A stretch of DNA of 64,000 nt from Holothuria scabra (lineage: Eukaryota; Echinodermata; Holothuroidea; Aspidochirotida; Holothuriidae): positions 1,984,001-2,048,000 of the forward strand of contig CM074187.1 in NCBI GenBank assembly GCA_037179385.1, written 5' to 3'. A program made the position numbers and the translations under genes. The stretch's first letter is position 1, and each line of letters opens with the position of its first letter. Of this stretch, positions 1 to 13,300 are shown one piece after another. A model generated the notes under the pieces. It was given only the letters and a program-made list of their open reading frames with translations. It was not told the origin of the DNA and made no database searches.

Positions 1-1092
1 ACGTAAACGAATTTCTTTTGAATTACTTTCTATTTTTCTTGAATTGCCAAAAATACTCAGTAACGTAAGACCTTGAATAAGAATTATATAATAATTGACA
101 TTTTTAACAGATGTCCGTTTTCGCTGTGCGTAGGCTAGCTAGCTCGAGTAAGGTCTCCCAGAGTGCATTTCACCGCGAGTGTTGATGGTGTAAAGATAGC
201 GCAATAACGGTTACAAGTGTGAGGTCTGCTTCCCAACTGCACACTCTCTGGTTTGTAATTGAGTTGCCCTCCATGAATTCCAAGTGAACCCATTTGAATG
301 AATGTGGTATAGCCCCCCCCCCCCCCCCAACATTGCTTCGCAAAAGAGACTTTCCAATGTCTATTACAACAAAATTTGGAGCTTATAAGCATGTGTAGGG
401 CATAGGCCTACTTTACCTGCATATTTTCTACCATCTTTCTTTGTAAGATATATCATTCCCTTCATATCTTCTTACCATACCTTATATATACTAATGCAAG
501 CCTTGATTTCAGTCAGGAAACACACACAATCGTAAAAATCATTCAACTGTACTACACTATGCAGGTAAAACCCGACATTCATTCGCCTCTCTGATATTAT
601 AATTTACTAATCGCCTATGTACCTTATCTTCTTCGTATATATTGCATTAAGACACAAATGAGATAAATGTCATAGACAACGGGTCTTTGTTCAGTGAAAA
701 GTCTTACGGTGTATGACTATGAGACTGACAATTTTGATGTTGACGGCCCGAATTAGAAGACACAGTGTCGGAGCAGGGAGTTGTTATCAGCAACTCCCTG
801 GTCGAGCAATAATAATAAATAAAAAAACAATGAAGAAGCCAAATAAAGGTAATACATGCAAACATCACAAACAGGTAAAGCTTTACACAAGTGCAATAAA
901 AATCATTAGCATGAGGCATGATTTTCGCATTTGGCATGCTAAATAGAGATTGGCTTCCCATGGGGCCTCGCCCATGGACCTTACGAGACTAATGCAATTG
1001 GCGCCCTGTATAGTTTGTCATCACTGACAACAATGAGTCTCCCATAATTTACTCCTGCAGCTACTACAAGCCGATGGACAAGGATAATATAC
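1..1092. other. TRPM intron, no exon seen
   Basis: This is the stretch beyond the last TRPM exon in the window. It should be intron, because the next expected exons (first transmembrane segments) are not found here. The only notable items are a run of 16 C at 313-328 and a short inverted repeat near 777-800 (GGGAGTTG...CAACTCCC). I see no gene on either strand. Confidence 0.6.
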
Positions 1093-1315
1093 CTTCAATT
1101 CAGAGTTGCTCTTTATCCTTCCAGACCATATTTCATCGAGTAAGTTTTGAACTGCTGTATGAGCTATAATTTTCTTCATTCTACCGGAAGACGCCAGACA
1201 AAGACATGACACGTGACCCCAGTTATCGAGTTCCCGGATAATTGTCAATGAAGTCTTCCTTCGATCCTCCTTGTAGTATTTGTCAAGTATGTCGACAGCC
1301 CAACTTTCGTATTCT
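1093..1315 (-). CDS. TRPM exon: pre-transmembrane homology region
   Basis: This exon is 223 nt (phase 2 to 0, 74 codons) with acceptor TTACAG at 1316-1321 and donor GTATAT. It encodes EYESWAVDILDKYYKED, then WGHVSCLCLAS and AHTAVQNLLDEIWSGRIK. These match the TRPM signature in which a WG..TCL.LA helix is followed by an A.H...Q..L..IW.G segment just before the first transmembrane helix. Its first codon completes an Arg begun by the exon at 3377. It is the last TRPM exon in the window. Confidence 0.92.
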
Positions 1316-4300
1316 CTGTAATCAAATACGAATAAATTTACGTCATTGGGGAAAGGAAGTATATCGTAAACACTTGTTGCTCAACCGCTTAACGCTAAAC
1401 GCTTGAGTAGTACCGTATTGGCCTGTGGCGTCCCCCAGGATTGCCGATTAGGCCCCTCACATTTTACGTTGTATACAGCCCCCATAGGATGATATCCTCG
1501 CCAATCAAGGTTTGTCATCAATGTTTTATGCGGACGATACTCAGTTATGTGTCACTGATAATCGTGCGTCTGTAATGTTATTAGTAATTTGGAATTATGT
1601 ATTAATGAAATCAAAATGTGAATGAGGGACAATTTATTTCTGTTGAATGATTCTAAAACTGAAGTAATTTTATTAAGTTCCCGTTTCTCATAGGATGACC
1701 TTTCAGCTAGAGTGTCGCGATCGTAGATAGCCTATGAATAGGTAATTCCATAGTCAATACGACCTCATGTGTAAGAAACTTTTGCTTGTACTTTGACAAT
1801 CATCTAACTTTAAAGGAACATACTATGTCAAACGGCATCTCTTGGTCTATACAAAATTCGAAAAATTTGGCGATATCTTAACCAAAATTTTACAGAAAAA
1901 TTGTTTATGCTTTCGTTACTTCCAAAATCGATTATTGTAACAACTTACTACTATAAGACTCCATGGGGGGGATCTGCAATTAATACAAAAATACTGCTGC
2001 AAGGAATTGTCTGTGACAGAGTAACAAATATCTTAGCCTAGCTGAACTGATTATACCTATTGAGTAAAGGATTGAATTTATCTTTCACTAGGAGTAAAGG
2101 AATTTTAAGATTATGACGCCAATTTTATTAAATGAAATTCCAGAATCTTTGAAAAACTGTTAACGTGTGACGAATATTAAAGCTAATTTTGAAAACATAT
2201 TTTTTTAGGGATGTGTTTAATTGTTATATAGGATGATTCTTTACTTTTTACTTGATTTTCGTTTTCTCTTTGTATTTTCATTTTTTTTTTGTTTTTCTAT
2301 CTCGTCTTATTGTTCCTTTTATCATCTGAAGTGATTTACTTTGGTTTATTTTTTTACATTTTCTTGTTTTACTTTTTGTTTTATCTTTGTAAACCGGTTT
2401 GAACGTCTTATGTAAATCGATAGATAAAATTACTTTATTACTATTACTGATCTGACGTGTATTTTGATCTCCTTTGGAGGGTTAAGATGTTCCCGGGGTT
2501 CAATGTTCCCAAGACTCAATGTTTCCCGTTTTCGTATATTTGATGATTTCAAGGTTCGTTATTCCCAGGGTTCGTTATTTCCAGAATTGCGTATGTTCCC
2601 AATATTCGGGAACATTGAACCTTGGAAAGAGTGAACCATGGGAACATTTACATAGCCTCCTCATTTGGTGGTATTCCATTGAATAATTCCATCCGTTATC
2701 ATGTATCTACCGATCCTGGAATGAGCTGGTAGCTTTGCACATTGTTCATCCATTCAGACTTACGATACATAAACCCATTAATGTCAACACGTCTGAAAGA
2801 TGCGTCACATCCAATTTAGTCAAAGTGGTTATAGATGCATCACCCCTCCTCTGTCAAATATAAAGATTCACTCGCTGTAAGCCGACATTAACCAAAGATT
2901 ACCGAAGAAGTTCAATTAAACTGAACTACAGGGAGAGCTGTAAAACCGTATTAGTGTAACAACAAGAGAGCCCAAAGTCTGAAGTTCGACTCCTTGCCCA
3001 ACCATACCGAAGACTTTAAAATAAAACCTACTGCAATCGTGCTTGGTGCTCAGCATAAGCAATGCATTAGGGGAAACAAGCCAGTAAGCCATAACTGGAA
3101 ACGATGATGTCATGTTTGAAGTCTTCGCTATGACCCAGCTAGGAATCAACTTCAGACTTTCCGACTGCAAGTCGGATGCTCCAACCACTAATAAGAAGAC
3201 GTATCGGTTGCTTCCAGGGATCGCGACAAAAAGGATGTTGGTGTCTACTACCACGTTCTCAATTAAAATGTCTTGTCTTCAAGCTACCAACCCTAAACCC
3301 AAGGATTTGACGATAAATAACTACTGGCCGTAAACCAAAGGATTTGATGATAGCTACAGGCCATATATTTACAAACCTTGCATGTTCTTCCATCAGGTCA
3401 ATTTGCTGCGGATCTTGTTCTAATTCCGACATAGCTTTCGTAATTTTACAAGCAAAGAGAGCTCCCCCTAAGGGGGCGTGGTCCTCAAACCAAAGTAGTT
3501 TGGCGGTTTTAATCCTTGACTGTAAAACCGTCCACACAAACAGTTCTCTTACTGGATTCTCAAATGTAAAATCTGTAAAAATTGGAAAAGATATTATCAA
3601 ACATCAACCTTTTTCAGTATTTAAAATTCAAGTAAAATTGGGCGGGTCTTTTTGACAGTCTTAGCTATTACCACAACTAACTCTTAATCATAAGATTGCC
3701 GCAAATCCGGATAAAATATGACGGGAATTTTCGAGATGGAATAGCCAATCACAAAGTGTGTTATGAGTGCGAAGGTCGAATTTGACTGAGTGCATTCCAG
3801 TGGATCGCTAATTTTAGGTATACCTTAGTGGGGGCAAGTGACAAAGGCCCGGTCTGAGACCTGGGGTCTACCCGAACAAGATCAGACAAAAACTGATAAC
3901 GGCAACTCCGGGATAAAATTAATCGAATTTGCCCAGTTGGGTTCCAGGGGATCGCTAATTTTAGGTATACCTTAGTGGGGCCCAGTTACAAAAGTTCGGT
4001 GTGAGTCCCGGGGGTCTAGCATTACAAGATCTAACAAAAACTGATAACGAAAGGCAGGGATGAAAAATGATCACATCTTATATCATGGGGACATCATGTC
4101 CCTTCTATTCAAAACTCCATTTAAAAGTAAGTGGCGATGCATAAGTCGATAAGCTGGGGAACTAACATAAAATTTATATTCTTAATCTTTATTAGACCTC
4201 AAAGAGTGGGTAATTTTTACAAAGTCACATACTCTTCCAGCGAATGACCAACACTCGCCGTTAGTTTTTGGACTCCATAATAAGACATATAAAAACAGAT

Positions 4301-7300
4301 TGTCAAAAACGAACCTTCATAATCAAAGTACAGAGGGTTATAATCCGGTAAAGTCAGTTTTCTGATAATACGTCCAACTAGTTTTAATGTGATCTGCCCA
4401 CGAGTCTAAAACGAAATGGGAAAAATAAAAATTCCGGTTTGTAACAGTCTGTACAATGGACACTTTCTTGGAATCTTTGCTAACATCTGAAACTTACATA
4501 TAGTCTAGAAAGGTATTACTTCGTAATTATTAGTTAAGTAATAGTATCTCATTATAATTCTATAGTGAAATACCTGATTCTGGCCAACGTCCAAAAGAGA
4601 CAAAAGGGGAACCTTACAGCTAATGAGGAATCCGGTCTGGATTCGAAAAGCTTTCTTTGTCCCAAATACAGTCATCTCTTTTTCGCTGGAACTGGTTATG
4701 AATATATCAAATTCAAAATGCAGGTGCGTTCGATTTAGCGGCTCTAGTCGGCTCAACTGGCTCAGACAGCGATCGAACTTTTGGAAAGATGATCTTCACG
4801 TGATCAAAAGGTCACAACTTGAGCTGGTCAAAACGTCCAGCCCTTCGAAGTGGTCTAGGTGGTCGAGGTGGTCTAGTGGTGTGACGTATTTAACGTCAGA
4901 TTTCATCCAGTCAAGAAACCAGTTGAGCCACGGTTGAGCCGGCTCGAGCCGCTAAATCGAACGCACCTATTATGTTAAATGTTTAAACCAAGTGACGCAT
5001 TTTCATGCAGACCATACCTTTACTCTGTGTTTATCAAGGAGATCCTTAAAGAGACAGTCATCTCCTACAGTGGTGTATAATTCAGTCAGTTTACTTCTAG
5101 TTAAGAATTCTGTCAGGTTTATGTCTTGCTGTAGAAACAACTCTAGAATGTCGGTGAGGTCGTTTTTTATAGCGAAGTCAAAACTGCGAAAAAGATCAGC
5201 ATCCTGAAAACAAAACACAATATATTGAATCAATAATTACAATGATTTGAGGACGTCCAAGAAATATCATGCTTACTTTTTCACTGCCTAGGGCTTTTCT
5301 ATGAGTCATACCTCCTTTCTGGGGTATTACTCTTATTGGTGTTGTTTTCCGGCTTTCATTTATAGTTAAAGAGAATTGTCAAAGAGTACGCCGTTCATAC
5401 AACATGCATAGCACAGTGTGCTTTGCAATGTTCACCACCTTCTAAAACCTTTAGCCTTAAAAATTACTCTTTTAGAGTTAAATTGGGAACTAGTCTGAAT
5501 TTGGAGTGAAAACTTTAAATCGAAAAAAGACAATGAATCTTTTAGAGCGAATATTCAGTCCTAAGTCTAAATCCGTCCCTAATATTACTCTTTGGGATTT
5601 AATAGAGCTCAGTGTTATTCAGCTTTAAGGAGTGTAACTATAACTTATGTGGTTTTGTCTACCAATTCGTGTAATGATTTTCTCAAGTTAATTTAAAGGA
5701 CAAATCCTTCCAGGTGTCATCTTAGTTTAGTAACTCCCAGCCTCTCCCAACACTGTGTTTATCTCCTCCATTTACATACATAGGCCTACACAATCTTCGA
5801 ACAGTTCATTGCTTGAGTTCATATCTGTAGGGACAAGATCTACAGTATAATGCAAAACAAAGATCGCCGTACTTTACTATACCGTAGGGGTCTCGGCATG
5901 GCCACTTGCATCAAAAAATTGCTACGTAAAATTCTGAAGTCAAGGGGTGTATAATTAAGAGGTGAGAGGAAATGCCCCCTCCCCGCCTCCCCCCAAAGCC
6001 AATGTGTACGTCAACCATCCTCCGTCTCTTGAATTTTCCGTTATTACGGTTTATTTCAAACAAATAAATAATATAGTTTGTGACAATAAATGCCTGCTTT
6101 TGATCTTACGATTATACCCAAACAAGTTACAAAGAAAGAGATACCTTCCATGTCTTGTTCTCTTTGAAGTATCGTTTAACGAGTCCCAACAGATTCCACA
6201 CAACCGCTAGGTGTAATTGACTTCCTTTTTCACCTAAACAAAATAAATGACAAAATTTGTCTGAAGTTGGAAATAACGGGGCTTTTGCGCACTGTTGAAC
6301 AAGGAATTTACAAACTGGCTAACGATAGCGCTAATCCCTAACCTAACCCTTAACTCTAACAAAGAATGCAATCGATACAATAAAAAAGCAAGAGCTATTC
6401 AAAAAAAAAGTCCTTGTTAAAGGACAATAGCAGCCCCCTTCTCCCATTTGAGGCAATGTAGTAGACTTTCCTATTTTATAATAGGCTCTTGTGAGTCATG
6501 TGACAATTAATGTTCTCACCAAATGTGGATTTTACTAGAAGAAACTGCTTGTTTTGCATTAATATGCAGTATTGGAGTCCTTAATTATTATAAAAGATAC
6601 TCTCAAGAGAAATAAGAGGAAAAAATGTGAGATTTAGCTGATGCTTCAAGAAAAGTTTGGGGCACTACTTTCCCCTTTAAACAGTGCAAATCTTCTAAAA
6701 TTAGGTTGGCAGGAGCATTTTTTAATGAAGGAATGGTTTCAAACATTTAAACACTGTAGCTCATCTATGATATCACATCAAACTTCATCATCGTTGCAGG
6801 ATTGCTCCTTGACTAACCTAATAGAGCGAAAAGCCCAAACACTGCTGAAATTATAGATACATCAAAATATGACTCAATATAGCATTTACAGGAATGCGTT
6901 TAAGGCACACAGCACAATGGTTTCAAGTGACGGAATTGAAGTGTGAAGTGTTGTAATCTTTCGTTAAATTTTACTATAAAAATAAGGGAAACCTGAATTG
7001 AATTTCACAGTTAACTTTTTTCAGGATAATTTTGGTTCTCTTCAAGTCATTCTTTGGGTTATCTTGCATGCCATTGGTCCGTGAAGGGGAGGGTGGGGTG
7101 CGCACTGTTTAAGAAGAGAATTCCTAACTGGCCAATAAACTGAAAAAAGTACTAATCCTTTAACCTAATTCCTTACCCTTACAAAAACTTAATACAATGG
7201 ATTGCCAACCGCAAATTTCTTCTAAACAAGTGCACAACATGTGTCTGAGACCGGTGTACCGTGTAACCTTACTGCAAGCCTGCAAGGTGCCATTTTAGAA

Positions 7301-10300
7301 CGATAATCTGACTCCTGGGCGAAAGAAGTTTTCAGAGTTATCGTTTCGCGGGCAAAAACTCTTGTCATAACTGCAGGCCAGCGGTAAGACTGATTAAGTT
7401 GTGCGGATTTTTCTATCGTTGCAGGTATTTAGCATTAAAGGCAAGTCTCGACGTAAAGGGATATTGTGTAACCATAGTAATTAATTACCGTATCGCATAA
7501 GAGGAGTTCTTTCATCAAACTAATGATATACTGGACGTTACAGATTTTGGAAAGGTTAACTTATAAGAATATCTCTCTTGTTGGACCATGTGTGGACTGT
7601 ATAAGATTTCTTTTGCTTTTCTAACCCTAACCCATACCATACGACCAATAAGGCCTACACCTAGGAATTTTATTCATGATTATCTGATATACGGTATCTT
7701 AAATTTTAATGCTTAATGCTCAAACCTTTGGGTAAAGATGCAATAATTGCCTCCACAATGTCGTCATAGATTTTACAACCAGATGGCTTGGTGTGATAAC
7801 TGCTGTCTCCGTTAAGATGAAATATAGACATATTGAGTCTTCGACGGAACATATTTTTCATCAAACTAAGAATTTCCACCCGTTCTTCCTCATGACAGAG
7901 ATTGTTAAGACGATGATTGAGACCTGATTTTAGTTTTATATCGTTTTGTGAGCTGCAAAGGATAAAAATTAAGTGAACTGTTCGATTCTAAAATTTTATT
8001 TGCATCAGGGAAAATAGACTTAGAATCACAAGTGATCATCAGAAAAGAACTCAAATTTTTTACCACCTGCAGTTATTACATGGACCCTATAGCCTGTGTA
8101 TTAACATGATTACTAAGAGTTTACAGTGACGTTATCACAGCTAACTGATACCATGCTTTGGAATTTTGGCTTCGAAATACATGTAGCGTTACTGACACTC
8201 GGTACATGTGTGTTCTATGAGCATGTGTATTCACTGATAAAGTTTTTAGTATGAAATCGTGCCGTAATTTGCAAAAGGTTTATACAGAGGTCACTCAAAA
8301 AGAGAAGACCGTTATGTTTAACTTTTTAATTTTGGAGATAAACTCCTGCAACTGAGAGAGTCTTATTGCAAAATTAGGTATGCAGTTCATTAACATAGAA
8401 AAAATGATGAGATGATCTATGAATAGATAATGTAAGTAAATCATTTGTAGACTGACATTATGTAATATTTCAGTAATTGTTTGTGACGGTGTGGTTCTAA
8501 AAGAGACCAGAGGCTTATGCCATTCAAAACATTTAGTCTAGATCCCCACCCTTACCACAAAAATGTGCAATGAGGTGGCTTATTATGAAGACATAGCTTA
8601 TAAAAATGAGTCCACTGCAGTTTTTCGGGTGTTACTGGTTGTTTAAAATAGAGAATGTTAAGATTGATTTTCTTTTTCTTTCAAACGAATGGGAAGTACC
8701 TGGATTTTAGGTAATCTGGGATGCATTTGTGCCGAATCTTTCAGTTCAACGGGCTCTAAAATAATGATGACGTTCGAATCAAATTATTCCCTAATCATAT
8801 GTTAGGATAGTTTCAAACAGTTTACCCCTCCCCCATACAAAATTTCAATGTAGCATCATCTGCCAGGGGTGGAGGCTACAAATATTTCCCTCCTCAACTT
8901 TGAAGATGCGTTAAAATGACCTCACCATGGGCTCTTCATGAGCTTTCCATCAACCAAAAAGTTGTCATCAATGAAAGAGATCCAATTCAGGGCTTTTGGC
9001 AAATGCTCTAGATTAAATTAAACGCATTGGTAACGTAAGAAAAAAAATATACACGTGCGTTTCAACAATCAAAAGCTCGATCATTTTCTCCAACATGAAA
9101 GCTAAATTGGAACGTGTAACTACACGTACTATTTGTCTCAGCAAAATGTGGTGAGAAAGGGATGATGATAACAGGGCCTTTAAAAAAATGAAAGACATGG
9201 TGTTATCTCCAAAAATAGAAGAATTAATCCCCCTGTCTTTCGTGATTTCCAAATTTGTGTGTACCTTCTCTACAAAAGACAACATGGTATCTTTCAAGTG
9301 TTTCCCCATAACACATACTCTTTGGCAAAAGTTGTGAGTGCCATTAAAATTGCGACCTCTTACTTGATATCTGTTCCTGTCTGTATATGTCTGTAACCGA
9401 ATTCTAGAACATCAGCTGCTCCTCCAGATCCTGCTACTATCACTATTGGAGAGTGATTGGTGACCAATCGGTGAGCCACTCGGATGCTGTTCACCTCACC
9501 ACCAATGGCCAGTGTCACCACCGGTATAGTAGCTATCAAAATATTAACACAATTGCAATAGAGAAACAAACTTAAAGATACTTTCTCAGAATATGAACTA
9601 AGCATGCTAAAATCGCCTTTATATCATAATTATCTTGGAGCTCATTACAGCGGTTTGGGTTTTGGGATTTAAAGAAAAATTGTTTCACATACTTTTTATC
9701 TTTTTACCCACTTTACAAAAAGAACAGGGATATTATGAGGAACAGTGAGTATATTGATAGCCTTTGCGATATGAAAATGATGTGAATTGTTAATTGTAAA
9801 ATGGTTGTAAAATGTTATTTATCGAGCTCTTCGTTACCTATTCGAAACATAAATTATGGCAAGACTGGATGAAAAGACTTCGCTGTACTTTATGATGGTA
9901 ACGAATTTACGTTGGTTAATCCTCTTTATTTGATAAACGGAAATAGAAATTACAATGAGGACTAGAGAGTGCGTTTTCAGTTTTAATAACTTTAACATAT
10001 TGAAACATATTCCAGTGAGCATGGATAGTTCAGACACACACACAGACAAAATGGTTGTGAAGGACCTGACTCAGTCATACTCCCTGCATCTAATTACGTG
10101 ACATTTTTCAATTGATATTACTCACTGGTACTTTGGTAAATTTTCAGTTTTGATATTTCCTCCATCAGACAGCATCTGAATTCGTTACATTTGTTTCTAG
10201 ACATCTCTTTATCCTCCGAGTCAATAAGGATGAAGAATGGATGGTGTGGATTGAGTTGAAAATCTTTGTGCTCATCCCCTTGGATTGTTTGATCTGTTAT

Positions 10301-13300
10301 ATTGTAGGTGATGTTAACTGGCATATTGTTCTATGTAAGGAAAAAGACAGAGAAAAGTAAATTCGGCAAGTAAAACTGTGGCGGAGCTAGGGTTTTCGGT
10401 CAGAGGGGCGAAAATGGTCTGTAAGGTCACTTCGAAGGAGTAAATACCTTGAGCCTCAGCACGATCGAAGCCACGACTTTTCAGACTTTCCATTTGATTT
10501 TCCGCCACCTGGTAGAAGACTACTTTGCCATTTCTCCTCTGCAAGTTTTTTTTCTATTACAACGCTTAAATTTTCCATCCATGGGCCTCCGCAGAAATAT
10601 TCAGGGGGTGTCAAATTTTTTAAGGGAGGAAAGCTCCGCGCCACCATGAGTTGGCGCGGAGAGCAAGAAAAGTTTGGCCCAAAATGCCTCTCAGATCGCT
10701 GGAAATGGCATTCTTAAAGCCCACTTACCGCATATAAATAGGAAAAACACTGAGTGAACTGTTAAGAAATATTGATGGTAATTTTTCTTCGTCTTTTCTT
10801 TATGTTTTCTTTGTTTTTTATATTCCAGGGGAGGGCAAGTTCCCCCTTGTCCCTGCCTGCGGACGCCCATGTTTCCATCCCTCTCTTTTACGTTCTAGTA
10901 TGAAGGCGGTCATTATATTTTGTGATATTTTCAGGTCTCGATTTAAGATTTTAATGCAATAATGGGCTACTTTGTGAAGATAAAGATTAAACCTGCCAGA
11001 ACCAAATAGCAAGCAATCTTACAGGGGGAAAGTTATGGAAATTAATCACCGTTAGGTGTACATTTTTGGTATTTGGAAATCAAGATAAGTACACGAAGAA
11101 ACATTAGTTGACTTAATTTAGAATATGTGACCACTCTGAAATAGCCATTAATTAAGTACATTGCAAGAAATAGCCAAGATAAAAGGTTTGTTTGGTTCTC
11201 TAGACACCGAATTCATAATAAATAAAAGTAGCCTAAATTTAGGTTTATTAGATACAAATTTCTGGCTTTTGAGACCACGAAAGTACACAAAGAAGCATTT
11301 TCATGGGATTACCGTGCAGTGTCAGAAATAGCCATTTATCATGAGAATGGTCACTTGAAGAAAAACAAAATGGAAACTACTCATTAAAACTCTTTAACCA
11401 TTACCATTATGATAACAGCTTTATTTTATTTTAACCTGAATGTTCTCTTCAAATGACTTTGAAAACTGTTCTTCTTTTTATTGTCTCCGTTGACAATTAT
11501 CTCCGACAACAAGATGACTATTTGCGCTACAATATTTGTTGTGTCCTTTGCAACATCTTTTATTGGCTGGGAGTGTGAATTTAATTTCAGTCTGTGTATT
11601 TTGTAAGATTATAATCACGCTTGGTGTGGAAGCAATTAACTTAGCACATCGACAACATTCCAAATGCATACAAAAGCATGAATATACGTTTCGGAAAAAC
11701 CGATCCCTATATTACAGAAGGTGACCGTTTTCATCAGAGTAAAGTGCAGATAGTTCAGTTACTGGTGGTTGTTTGAGAATTTTGTTATCTTGGCCTTTAA
11801 ACAACTCTATTAAATTATGTCTTTTGCCAAAAATGGTGCAAGAGTAAAGTATACTAACATCTAAAAAAAGGCGCCCACAGACGATTTTGGTCCGTCAGGG
11901 GGCCGTCTGACCTTATGGCAGCTCCGCCACTCAAGTGAGTGCGATCAGCCATCACCATTTCTCTCTCTCATGTTATTCATTTACATCATTTGCTTAAAGT
12001 ACTTACGACGGAAATGTTTCGTCGGAATTTCTCTCCTTGGTCTATGGAATGAAGATCTGAGACCCCAATAGCGAAAGTCCCCTTCCTGCTATGGTTAGCA
12101 GAACTCACGGCATAATCTCGTAGGGATCGACCAAGGAACTTCATGACACCCACGTTGAAGCCATTCGTTAGCACCCACCCATCTACAAAAAGGAAACAAA
12201 TTCAGAGATTTTTTTAATAACAATCAGAATTTGACATAGACAACGGAACGGATCCAGGAACTCCAAAAAAAGAAGGCCCATGTTGGCCAATTACACTTTC
12301 AATTGAGAAGAGAATCATTGTATGTTATGTGGTAGACACACCGAAAATTTATATCATAGACATTTTATCTGTTTGCGTTTTCTGCTTTGACCCCTGTAAC
12401 TTTCTCTTCCTTCGTTTTATCACTTATTGTGCATTTCAAGGGATGGATGCAGCTGGACCCTCCCTTAAAGCTTTGCCAGCAGATAAACTCTTCTCACCGT
12501 CAGGAACGCACTGGATTTTAAATTGAAACTTATTTTACTTGAAATCCGCCCAGATCGGCCTTAAATTAAACGTTCATTGTGTTCGAACAAATTCAATGAG
12601 GCGAATGAAATCAACTGAACCTTGGACAACGTTAATGCCTTTCATACTGTACTACGTCAATGAAAAGGACCTACAAATCATAAACAAAAAATATAACAAG
12701 AGCCCAATGGGCACTGTGGTTTCCTTGCTGGATATTATAAGAATGTACAGCCAGTCTCCAAAATAGAGCTAAGCAAAAGCTCATACTCAATGTTTGTAAC
12801 ATCTTCACAAGGGATATTTTATTACTTATGTTACGTGATATCAAAGATCAAATTTTTGTGGCCGTACTTACATTCAACTTTTATAATGCTTGGTGATCCC
12901 TCAAAACATTTCCTCATTTCCATATGTAATTTATACTTGTAATCAAACTTGATATTATCACTAATAAACAATACACAACGTGGTCAGAGAGAGAGAAACA
13001 CCCCTTGTATTTCTCTCACAATTTATTTTTACCAGCTCTCAAATAAAACTTGCTATTACTTTAAAGCAATCTACCATTTGTCCTGTTTGCTACCTCTACA
13101 CAGAAAACAGTGTTTATTCAGCAGTTAAGCAGAAAGCAAGTGATTAATGGGGTGTGATAATAGAATGAGGATTAGGTTACCCCCACAGAGCACAGCAGTA
13201 TTAAAGAGACATACTGTATAATCCATGCATTGCTTCCACTGGCAGAGAGACCAGTTTAATGTAGAGTGACCTGTGTTCAGTGAAATCTACAGATTTCAGT

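Noticed and set aside
9013..9309. 98-codon minus-strand ORF between TRPM exons, with helix-like text (HLKDTMLSFVEKVH)
   Set aside because: The exon ending at 9364 (phase 2) joins the exon starting at 7952 in exact phase and gives the expected TRPM order. This ORF has no fitting splice sites and would need an intron of about 50 nt.
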